Positions 1-6,457 of a stretch of DNA of 16,701 bases are shown in pieces. Both the position numbers and the translations under genes were made by a program. The DNA lies in NCBI GenBank assembly GCA_001775255.1, contig MFCJ01000115.1, positions 1 through 16,701 of the forward strand, read 5' to 3'. The notes under the pieces are model-generated. The model searched no databases, was not told where the DNA came from, and saw only the letters and a list, made by a program, of their open reading frames with translations. Position 1 is the first letter of the stretch. Every line of letters starts with the position of its first letter. Source of the stretch: Candidatus Dadabacteria bacterium RIFCSPHIGHO2_12_FULL_53_21 (GTDB lineage: Bacteria > Desulfobacterota_D > UBA1144 > Nemesobacterales > UBA2774).

Positions 1-660
1 CTCCTGGAGGCAGCCGGGTATGAGGTCATGCTTGAACGGCGGAGGGCCTGCTGCGGGCGGCCCATGCTGAGTAAGGGCGTAATCGAGCCCGCCAGAGAGA
101 TGGCGCGAAAGAACGTCTCGTTACTCGCGCCTTACGTAAGAGAGGGCATTCCCGTCGTCGGCACCGAGCCGAGCTGCCTACTCACATTCAGGGACGAGTA
201 CCTGGACCTCCTGCCCGGAAACGAAGACGCCCGGATACTCGCCGGGAATTCATTTATTATCGGTGAGTTCCTGCACCGCGTGGACCAGGAGAGAGGGCTC
301 GGAATCGAATGGAAGGAAGACGCCCCTGAAATCCTCTATCACGCACACTGCCACGAGAGGTCGCTCACCGGGGTGACAGCTCCGCTCGGCATCCTCGCCG
401 CTTCCGGCTGCAAAGCCGAAGAGAGCGGGGCCGGGTGTTGCGGGATGGCGGGCAGCTTCGGTTACGAGAGAGAGCACTACGGGATATCGAAGACCATAGG
501 CGAAGACCGTTTATTCCCAGCGGTGAGAAAAGCCTCCCCCGAGACAGCTATCGCGGTCTCCGGCGTATCCTGCAGGCATCAGATCGAGCACTTCACGGGC
601 AGGAACGTAAAACACCTCGCGGAGATACTGGCAAGCCGTATCAACAAAGGCGTCCGATAA
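1..660 (+). CDS. Fe-S/CCG-domain oxidoreductase, C-terminal part (5' end outside window)
   Basis: The reading frame is open from base 1 and ends with TAA at 658-660, giving 219 visible residues. The real start lies upstream of the window. It shows two cysteine-rich CCG motifs: ACCGRP near the start, and an HCH motif followed about 35 residues later by GAGCCGMAGSFGYE. A conserved SGVSCRHQIEH stretch lies near the end. This is the tail found in FAD-linked oxidase plus Fe-S binding proteins (D-lactate/glycolate oxidase type) and in GlpC/HdrB-like subunits, where CCG domains bind or face Fe-S clusters and pass electrons towards quinones. The missing N-terminus would show whether an FAD domain is fused. 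Its last 20 bases overlap the end of the convergent gene at 641-1687. The family is well supported; the substrate is unknown. Confidence 0.8.
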   Translation, partial: LLEAAGYEVMLERRRACCGRPMLSKGVIEPAREMARKNVSLLAPYVREGIPVVGTEPSCLLTFRDEYLDLLPGNEDARILAGNSFIIGEFLHRVDQERGLGIEWKEDAPEILYHAHCHERSLTGVTAPLGILAASGCKAEESGAGCCGMAGSFGYEREHYGISKTIGEDRLFPAVRKASPETAIAVSGVSCRHQIEHFTGRNVKHLAEILASRINKGVR

Positions 661-1687
661 ACTCCTTCAGAAAATTCACGAGCTTCACGAAATCCGCGGG
701 CGCAATTTCGGGCCGCCTCAGATCCCGGTTTATTTCGAGCTGCATAGAGGGCACGCCCAATCTGGTCGCCGAGAACCTTGTAACTGTCATCTGCTTCGCC
801 GCAGGGAAGACGTCCGTAGACCCGAGCGAGATGCCGTTCGATTGGGCAGCCTGACTGAGCTCGAAGAGCGATTCGCTTCTTCCGTTCAGGAACTCGCTGT
901 TCATGCCGACGCCCGGAAAGACGTCCCGGGGCCTTTCCGAACCGGTCCCGTGAATGTCGATTTGAAATTCGAGCCCGCATCTCCCGGCTATTTCGGACAG
1001 CTTCGCTTTAAACGGGGATTCGTCCGTGTAATTTGGGTCGAGTGAAGACAGCCGGCCTGTGTAGAGCGCGTGACACCCCGTCAACGAATGAAGGAGGACG
1101 GCGAGCGCGCCCGTGTAGAATTCCTGCCTCTTCAATTTGCCCATTCGCACGTGCGCGGTTGCGTGGGGCGCAGTGACGAGGACCGGGATGTGTCCCCTTA
1201 TATAATGTATTCCGTCCGAGTCTTCGCCCGGATGCTCCTTGTAACTATCTTTCAAGTGCGTCTCGAACCTGAGCGCGAAATCTACCGGGTCAGTGAATGC
1301 GAGCGAGGAGTGCGTCCTCCAGCTCCCGCTCATGATCCTGTTCTCGTCGGTCGCTGTCTCATTCAGCAGAGGTCCCGCCTCGTAGCAATAAAATTCCGAA
1401 TTGGGGTATTTGATCGTCGATCTTCTGAAGAGCCCGGATAGAGTCCCCTCGACCCTGTCGAGCCCTTCGATCCTGGAAGACGGGTCCTCCATGGTATAGA
1501 GCTCGCCCGATACCGCCCGGTCCGATCCGTCGTCGAATAGAGCGGCCGGGTAACCCCGTCCCGTATCGTAAAGACTTCCGGGCACTTCGAGTATCTCCGA
1601 GAGCCTGCAGCCAAGCATGTAGCAGCTCCTCTCTTCCCCTCGGAGGAGCGTCCCGTAGACGAAGATTTTATCGATTATGCCGGACAT
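641..1687 (-). CDS. Fusion: gamma-glutamylcyclotransferase-like domain + N-formylglutamate amidohydrolase-like domain
   Basis: This is a 348-residue protein with two recognisable halves. Residues 1-125 look like the AIG2/gamma-glutamylcyclotransferase fold: FVYGTLLRGE near the start, a GLDRVEG segment whose E80 sits where the family's acidic catalytic residue is expected, and a closing IMSGSW. These enzymes turn gamma-glutamyl amines or peptides into 5-oxoproline. Residues about 165-348 resemble N-formylglutamate amidohydrolase (HutG/PF05013-like): VTAPHATAH, DIHGTG (possible metal ligands D244/H246) and the family-like SMQLEINRDLR. No stop or frameshift separates the halves. The ATG lies 2 bp after the TAG of the upstream amidohydrolase, with no clear ribosome site of its own, so translation is probably coupled. 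Its end overlaps the convergent Fe-S gene by 20 bases. The domain calls are from motifs; the joint function is unknown. Confidence 0.75.
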   Translation of the reverse strand: MSGIIDKIFVYGTLLRGEERSCYMLGCRLSEILEVPGSLYDTGRGYPAALFDDGSDRAVSGELYTMEDPSSRIEGLDRVEGTLSGLFRRSTIKYPNSEFYCYEAGPLLNETATDENRIMSGSWRTHSSLAFTDPVDFALRFETHLKDSYKEHPGEDSDGIHYIRGHIPVLVTAPHATAHVRMGKLKRQEFYTGALAVLLHSLTGCHALYTGRLSSLDPNYTDESPFKAKLSEIAGRCGLEFQIDIHGTGSERPRDVFPGVGMNSEFLNGRSESLFELSQAAQSNGISLGSTDVFPAAKQMTVTRFSATRLGVPSMQLEINRDLRRPEIAPADFVKLVNFLKEFIGRLC

Positions 1688-1689
1688 CT

Positions 1690-2940
1690 CTATATATTCG
1701 GATGCGTGTCATTTCCGGTGCGGATGATTTCGCCTCGGACCATGACCATTCCGACATTCCACGCGGTAGATGAAATTACCGAGAGATAGGGGTCGCCCGA
1801 TCCGCCGCCGTTATTGAGGAATATCAGGTCGGCCTCTTTGCCCGGTTCTATGCTGCCGGTCTTATCCTCGAGATATAGCGCCCCGGCCCCCCCGAGTGTC
1901 GCCGCATAGACGGTTAGATAAGCGGCACGCCGCCCCTCGGACTGTGACATGAGGAGATGCAGGAACCTCATCTCTTCGAAATAGTCGAGGTTGTAGTTGC
2001 TGGAGAGACCGTCTGTACCGATGCCGAGCCTGTTGAACTTCGCATACTCCCTTACGGGCGGGGCTCCGACCTGAAGAAAAAAATTACTCCTCGGGCAAAG
2101 GACGATAGCCGCGTCTAGCTCGCGCAGTTCCCGCGCCTCTTCCCCGCTCACCTGCACCATGTGAACGAGTGTAATCCTCACGCCGTCGAGGAGACCCGCT
2201 TTCCTTAGATATGTGACAGGCGTGTCCGCCGAGGGCTTTTTAAAGGGGGTCTTGTATATAAGCGGGAATATCTTCTTTTCTAAATTGTTTTCCTCGCCCC
2301 TCACGAACTTTATCTCATCCGCGCTCTCCGCGAGGTGTATACCGAGTGGAACGCCGTTCTTCCTGTGAAACCTGAGTGCTTTTTTCAGCACCCCGGGACT
2401 GCACGAATAAGGCGAATGCGGGAATAGCCTCTCCTCGAAAAGCGCTCCCTTTTCGAGAGACGAGAAATCCGCCTCGCCTTCATTACTGTCGAGGATTTCT
2501 CTGAAGAGCACCGTCCTCAACCCCGAGGATTTAAGGAGCGGTTTATCTATGCCGCCGTATGAGGATATCTCCCCTACGGTCGTAACCCCCGAACGGATGT
2601 TCGCCTTGATCCCCTCCTCCACCGACTCGACTATTTCACAGTCCGCGACGCCCGCCCGTTTTTCCTTTATTACCTGCCCGAGCCAGCCCGTGAAGCCCCT
2701 GAAGCTGCGGAGCCTTTTGAACATCCATCCGAGCTCGAGGTGTGTATGGGCATTGACGAATCCCGGCAGGAGTATCCCCTTTCCGAGATCCGTTTCGTTG
2801 ACACCCTTATAGCGTTTCCTGAGCGCTGCGGATTTTCCGACCTCCCTGATCCTTCCGTCGGAGATCAATACGGATGCGTTCTTTAAAGGTTTAGAGGAAA
2901 CAGGAAGTACCGTTTCGGCTGTCAGTATCAGCTTTCCCAT
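1690..2940 (-). CDS. COG0402 amidohydrolase, possible aminodeoxyfutalosine deaminase (MqnX-like)
   Basis: This 416-residue metal-dependent hydrolase belongs to the ATZ/TRZ/chlorohydrolase group. All expected metal and catalytic residues are visible: NAHTH (H65, H67), GIHLAE (H202, E205), LVH (H260) and GIGTDG (D310), with a substrate-side PHSPYS at 174-179. The C-terminal TGSIEPGKEADL stretch is typical of this group. The HTHLELG form and following FTGWL resemble aminofutalosine deaminases of the alternative menaquinone pathway more than guanine deaminase or HutF. That is my recollection of family style, and no other mqn gene is in the window. SAH/MTA-type deaminase is the main alternative. 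It lies 69 bp downstream of dapF and 2 bp upstream of the fusion gene, probably in one transcript. Its own ribosome site is weak. Confidence 0.8.
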   Translation of the reverse strand: MGKLILTAETVLPVSSKPLKNASVLISDGRIREVGKSAALRKRYKGVNETDLGKGILLPGFVNAHTHLELGWMFKRLRSFRGFTGWLGQVIKEKRAGVADCEIVESVEEGIKANIRSGVTTVGEISSYGGIDKPLLKSSGLRTVLFREILDSNEGEADFSSLEKGALFEERLFPHSPYSCSPGVLKKALRFHRKNGVPLGIHLAESADEIKFVRGEENNLEKKIFPLIYKTPFKKPSADTPVTYLRKAGLLDGVRITLVHMVQVSGEEARELRELDAAIVLCPRSNFFLQVGAPPVREYAKFNRLGIGTDGLSSNYNLDYFEEMRFLHLLMSQSEGRRAAYLTVYAATLGGAGALYLEDKTGSIEPGKEADLIFLNNGGGSGDPYLSVISSTAWNVGMVMVRGEIIRTGNDTHPNI

Positions 2941-3009
2941 AATAATTTCGAATGTACCGGAATCAATTATTCAGGCGTGCGGAATATGCTTATACCGGAG
3001 CTCTTCCTA

Positions 3010-3897
3010 TCATTCCGCACCGGGGGATTTTATCCTGTCAATCAAATCGCCGCTCAGCGTGCCGTAGGCGACCTCTTCCACCGCTCCCCTCATTTTTATA
3101 GACCAATCCTCCCTTATTTCTATGCCGAGCTCGCCGCCCGGCATGGATACGGTGACGGTTCTGCCGGTAAAGCCGTTCTTTACGCACGCCGCCGCCACGG
3201 CGCAGGAGCTGCTCCCTGAAGCGAGCGTGTAGCCGGCCCCCCGCTCCCATATCATTATCTCGACCCTGTCTCTCGAGACGACCCTTGCGAACTGGACGTT
3301 CGTACGGTTGGGGAAGAGCGCAGCTCTCTCGATCAAAGGCCCGAGGAGCTTCGTATACCCCTCGTCGAGCTTCTCCGTAAACACGACGCAGTGAGGGTTC
3401 CCGACGGATACGGCCGTGAACTTGAGCACCTCGCCTTCTATCCTCATCTCTTCGTTCACTACCTCTCTCTCGTCACCTGTTACAGGTATCAGGCGGCTGT
3501 CGAATGTCGCAGTCCCCATCTCCACGGTAACGAACGGGACCCTGCCGTCTCTTACCTCGAGCTCGGCCGTGACTACGCCGCCGAGGGTATCGATTTTGAA
3601 TTCCTTCTTATCCGTGTGGCCGTGCTCGTAGAGATACTTGGCGAATATCCTGAGCCCGTTCCCGCTCTTTTCAGCCTCGCTCCCGTCGGGATTGAGAATC
3701 CTGAGGCCGAAGTCCGCCCTGGCCGAAGGGACGAGGAGCAAAATCCCGTCGGAGCCTATACCGTAGTTCCTGTCGCAGAGGAGCCTTATGGCCGCGGGCG
3801 TGAGCCCGAAGGATATGCGGGAGCCGTCCAAGACAAAATAGTCATTCCCGAGCCCGTGTGATTTTACGAATCCGTTCATATGCGCAGGTGTCCCCAT
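3010..3897 (-). CDS. dapF: Diaminopimelate epimerase family protein with Ser at both catalytic Cys positions
   Basis: The 295-residue length and layout fit DapF, which interconverts LL- and meso-diaminopimelate for lysine and peptidoglycan. The motifs are clear: HGLGNDYFVLD near the start, NPDGSEAE at 69-76, SGNGLR at 78-83, VGNPHC at 165-170, NRTNVQFA at 197-204, and WERGAGYTLASG at 217-228. The two residues that act as acid/base thiols in characterised enzymes are serine here: S78 (codon AGC, 3666-3664) and S227 (codon TCA, 3219-3217). C232 lies five residues after the second site. The chosen ATG has GGAAG six bases upstream. A second ATG at codon 7 fits the family N-terminus, but its purine run lies farther away (about 11 bases). 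Family membership is secure; epimerase activity is not. It is the first gene of a likely dapF-amidohydrolase-fusion transcript. Confidence 0.85.
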   Translation of the reverse strand: MGTPAHMNGFVKSHGLGNDYFVLDGSRISFGLTPAAIRLLCDRNYGIGSDGILLLVPSARADFGLRILNPDGSEAEKSGNGLRIFAKYLYEHGHTDKKEFKIDTLGGVVTAELEVRDGRVPFVTVEMGTATFDSRLIPVTGDEREVVNEEMRIEGEVLKFTAVSVGNPHCVVFTEKLDEGYTKLLGPLIERAALFPNRTNVQFARVVSRDRVEIMIWERGAGYTLASGSSSCAVAAACVKNGFTGRTVTVSMPGGELGIEIREDWSIKMRGAVEEVAYGTLSGDLIDRIKSPGAE

Positions 3898-3919
3898 AGC
3901 CGACTTCCGGATAGCGCTT

Positions 3920-3951
3920 ATTATATTACACCACTAAGTATGTTGAGTCAG
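3920..3951 (-). promoter_or_regulatory. Putative sigma-70 promoter for dapF
   Basis: On the minus strand, CTGACT (3951-3946) is followed after 17 bases by TAATAT (3928-3923). An overlapping TATAAT lies at 3925-3920. This sits about 25-30 bases before the dapF start and separates dapF from the rlpA genes. Confidence 0.55.
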
Positions 3952-3995
3952 TCCTTATCCGAACCCCTGATAGGAACAAGGCGGGAGGTACGGAA

Positions 3996-4670
3996 TTATT
4001 CCATGATTACCCTTACGTAATGCCCGTCCGTTCTAAGCTTCGAAGCGGTTTCATCGGCGTCCTGCTTATCCTCGTAACGCCCGACCCTCACCCTCCAGTA
4101 ATTATCCCCGCTCAACTCTATCGACTCTACCCTGACGTCATCGTACTCGCCGTCGAGCTCCCGTTTGAGTGTCAGCGCTTTGCCCTCCTCCGAGAACGAC
4201 GCGACCTGCACGGTGTAGAGGGGTTGAAAATAGCTGCCCCCTCTCGTGGAAGGTGTCGATATGACCTCGACCTTGACCTCTACAGTGCCCTGCTCGACCA
4301 TGCCTATCGACTTGGCCGGAGCATATGAAAGATCGATTATACGGCCCTTCACGAAAGGGCCCCTGTCGTTTATCTCTACGATCACATCCCTTCCGTTCTT
4401 CATATTCGTGACCCTGACGACCGTGCCCAACGGGAGGCTCTTATGGGCCGCGGTATATGCGTACTTGCTGAAGCGCTCGCCGCTGGCGGCGTGATTGTTA
4501 TGCTCTTCGATCCCGTACCATGAGGCAATGCCGACCTGTGTGGAGCCCTCCTCGATATAACCGCCCGAAGGGGCCTCTTCCCCGGGTGGACGGGTAGACT
4601 CGACACTTTTTTTTGCGCATGAGAAAACGACCGGGAGAATCAACAATAATAGAAGTAATCTATTATTCAT
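3996..4670 (-). CDS. rlpA: RlpA-like lipoprotein with C-terminal SPOR domain
   Basis: This 224-residue envelope protein starts with a lipoprotein signal: MNNR, a leucine run, then VFSC with the lipidated Cys at position 18. The Phe in the lipobox is slightly unusual. After a short Pro/Glu-rich linker, residues 47-137 form an RlpA double-psi beta-barrel with ASWYG, H76 in AAHKSLPLGT and D102 in NDRGPF; these His and Asp match the residues needed by lytic RlpA enzymes. Residues 150-224 are a SPOR domain (YTVQVASF...YWRVRVGRY), which binds glycan strands stripped of stem peptides at division septa. The family cuts or remodels septal glycan in some bacteria. It lies 47 bp downstream of a second rlpA-like gene, with a purine-rich GAGAG just before the ATG. 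Confidence 0.9.
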   Translation of the reverse strand: MNNRLLLLLLILPVVFSCAKKSVESTRPPGEEAPSGGYIEEGSTQVGIASWYGIEEHNNHAASGERFSKYAYTAAHKSLPLGTVVRVTNMKNGRDVIVEINDRGPFVKGRIIDLSYAPAKSIGMVEQGTVEVKVEVISTPSTRGGSYFQPLYTVQVASFSEEGKALTLKRELDGEYDDVRVESIELSGDNYWRVRVGRYEDKQDADETASKLRTDGHYVRVIME

Positions 4671-4717
4671 GCTCTCGAAAACAGATGACAGAGGACGGGC
4701 TGCAACAGGAACCCCGC

Positions 4718-5116
4718 CTACGATGCGGAGCCCGGATCAGCGAATACGGGCAGTGAGATCACTTCGAGACTGACTCTCGCAGTGCCCAGGTTCAGGATCC
4801 CAAGCGTAATAGCCGCCGCCCGAGAGAGGTCGATTATACGACTCTTAATAAACGGCCCTCTATCATTCACCCTCACTATTACCTCTTTACCGTTATTTAA
4901 ATTCTTAACCTTTACCAATGTCCCGAACGGGAGCTCCCTATGGGCGCCCGTAAGCTCGTCCTTGTCGTAACACTCGCCGCTTGCAGTCTTCCTGCCGTGG
5001 AGGGAGCCCGAGTACCAGGAAGCGTTTCCGTACTGGCGAACCTCCTCTGCGCAAACCAGGGGCACGGCGAATACTACAAGTAGCAAGATTGAAAATATGC
5101 CTGTATTTTTATTCAT
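4718..5116 (-). CDS. Secreted RlpA-like double-psi beta-barrel protein without SPOR
   Basis: This is a 132-residue protein when read from the ATG at 5116. An in-frame ATG at 5170 would add 18 residues in front of the signal peptide and run into the promoter of the divergent gene, so I reject it. Residues 1-23 form a Sec signal with likely cleavage after VCA; the Cys is not in a good lipobox because the residue before it is Val. The rest is one RlpA barrel: NASWYSG, H59 in GAHRELPFGT, D85 in NDRGPF, and RIIDLSRAAA. There is no SPOR domain and only about 10 residues after the barrel. It is the upstream member of a tandem pair with the SPOR lipoprotein. The ribosome site is weak. A lytic or glycan-binding role is inferred. 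Confidence 0.85.
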   Translation of the reverse strand: MNKNTGIFSILLLVVFAVPLVCAEEVRQYGNASWYSGSLHGRKTASGECYDKDELTGAHRELPFGTLVKVKNLNNGKEVIVRVNDRGPFIKSRIIDLSRAAAITLGILNLGTARVSLEVISLPVFADPGSAS

Positions 5117-5157
5117 GACCCATAATCTCGGTTTTTTACTAGTTTCGCTTAATTTTC

Positions 5158-5185
5158 TTGAGATTGTCAAGGATTCGAATAAAAT
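5158..5185 (+). promoter_or_regulatory. Putative sigma-70 promoter for alaC
   Basis: TTGAGA (5158-5163), a 16-base spacer and TAAAAT (5180-5185) each match consensus at five of six positions. Transcription would begin near 5192, giving a leader of about 19 bases holding the AGGA ribosome site. A perfect TTGACA lies on the opposite strand (5170-5165), pointing to the rlpA-like gene, but I see no convincing -10 for it. Confidence 0.5.
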
Positions 5186-5210
5186 AACTGAAAAGGAAAA
5201 AGGACCTCAG

Positions 5211-6398
5211 ATGCAGCATATACCCGAAGAATTCTCTTTAATCAGGCGGCTTCCGCCGTACGTATTCAGTATCGTAAACGAGCTTAAATCGAAAGCCAGG
5301 GCCAGGGGGGACGATATAATCGACCTGGGAATGGGGAACCCGGACCAGGCGACGCCCGACCACATAGTAAAAAAATTAATAGAGGCTTCAAAGGACCCCA
5401 GGGCCCACAGGTATTCCGCGTCGGCGGGCATACCGAAGCTGCGCAGAGCAGTCGCCGGCTGGTATAAAAAGAATTACGACGTCGACCTCGACCCCGATAC
5501 GGAAGTCGTTACCACCATAGGATCGAAGGAAGGGATATGCCACCTGATGCTCTCCATTCTGTCTCCGGGAGATACGGTTATAGTGCCTAACCCCGCATAC
5601 CCTATACACATCTACTCCGTCATTATTTCGAGAGGGGACGTACACAGCGTCCCGTTCACGAGGGACTCGAACATACTGGAGGGGATCGAGAAAGCGGTCA
5701 AAGAGACCTGGCCCAAGCCGAAGGTGCTCATGATCTCGTTCCCTAACAACCCTACGGCGGCCGTCGTGGATCTCGGATTCTTCAAGGACATATATGAGCT
5801 CGCGAAAGAGGCCGGGCTTATCGTCGTCCACGACTTCGCGTACGCCGAGCTCTGTTTCGACGGGTACAAGGCCCCGAGCTTCCTGCAGATCCCCGGCGCC
5901 AAGGAAATAGGCGTCGAGTTTTACTCCCTCTCGAAGAGCTACAATATGCCCGGATGGAGGGTGGGTTTCATGGTGGGGAACCCGAAGATAGTGTCGGCGC
6001 TCAAGCGTATCAAGAGCTATATGGATTACGGCATATTCACTCCCATTCAGGTAGCCGCGATCGCGGCGCTAAGCGGTCCTCAGGAGTGCGTCGAGGACGT
6101 GAGGAAACTGTATAAATCGAGAAGGGACAAGCTCGTGGAGGGGTTGTCGAAGTCGGGATGGGATATACCGAAACCCAAGGGGACTATGTTCGTCTGGGCC
6201 GAGATACCGGAGCCATTCAAGAGCATGGGGTCTCTCGAATTCTCGAAACTGCTTATAGAGAAGGCAAAGGTAGCCGTTTCTCCCGGCATAGGATTCGGAA
6301 ACTACGGTGAAGGACACCTGAGGCTCGCGCTGGTGGAGAACGAAAAAAGGATCATGCAGGCAGTGAGAGGGATAAGGAAGCTCCTCAATAGTTACTGA
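5211..6398 (+). CDS. alaC: Alanine transaminase, AlaC type (class I/II PLP aminotransferase)
   Basis: This 395-residue fold-type I aminotransferase is predicted to interconvert alanine/2-oxoglutarate and pyruvate/glutamate in the cytosol. The sequence follows the E. coli AlaC pattern closely: RRLPPYVFSIVNELK near the start, DLGMGNPDQATP, TTIGSKEG, PNPAYPIHIY, FPNNPTA, and the PLP lysine (K242) in YSLSKSYNMPGWRVGFM, ending with VSPGIGFGNYGEGHLRLAL. The start at 5211 is chosen because AGGA lies six bases upstream and the protein then begins like the family. An earlier in-frame ATG at 5097 would overlap the rlpA-like gene and the promoter. LL-diaminopimelate aminotransferase is a related alternative, but its signature is not seen. 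It is monocistronic, divergent from rlpA and convergent with tamB. Confidence 0.9.
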   Translation: MQHIPEEFSLIRRLPPYVFSIVNELKSKARARGDDIIDLGMGNPDQATPDHIVKKLIEASKDPRAHRYSASAGIPKLRRAVAGWYKKNYDVDLDPDTEVVTTIGSKEGICHLMLSILSPGDTVIVPNPAYPIHIYSVIISRGDVHSVPFTRDSNILEGIEKAVKETWPKPKVLMISFPNNPTAAVVDLGFFKDIYELAKEAGLIVVHDFAYAELCFDGYKAPSFLQIPGAKEIGVEFYSLSKSYNMPGWRVGFMVGNPKIVSALKRIKSYMDYGIFTPIQVAAIAALSGPQECVEDVRKLYKSRRDKLVEGLSKSGWDIPKPKGTMFVWAEIPEPFKSMGSLEFSKLLIEKAKVAVSPGIGFGNYGEGHLRLALVENEKRIMQAVRGIRKLLNSY

Positions 6399-6443
6399 CA
6401 AACAAAATTGATCCGCGCCGATGTCTTAATCAAGGAACAGCCG

Positions 6444-6457
6444 GATAGATAACTATC
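6444..6457. other. Small inverted repeat in the alaC/tamB convergent gap
   Basis: GATAG, ATAA, CTATC forms a 5-bp AT-rich stem that overlaps the tamB stop. It is too weak to call a terminator with confidence. The rest of the 57-bp gap shows no clear signal. Confidence 0.2.

Noticed and set aside
435..854. 139-codon frame spanning the end of the Fe-S gene and the fusion gene
   Set aside because: It lies in the wrong frame for one gene and antisense to the other; the protein shows no domain.
3010..3897. dapF as a pseudogene because of the missing cysteines
   Set aside because: The frame is full length, all other motifs are intact and promoter and ribosome site are good, which argues for a functional variant.
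5117..5170. N-terminal extension of the rlpA-like gene to the ATG at 5170
   Set aside because: It would put 18 charged residues before a normal signal peptide and overlap the alaC promoter.
5097..5210. Extension of alaC to the ATG at 5097
   Set aside because: The extra residues are not AlaC-like, overlap the divergent gene start, and the 5211 ATG has the better ribosome site.
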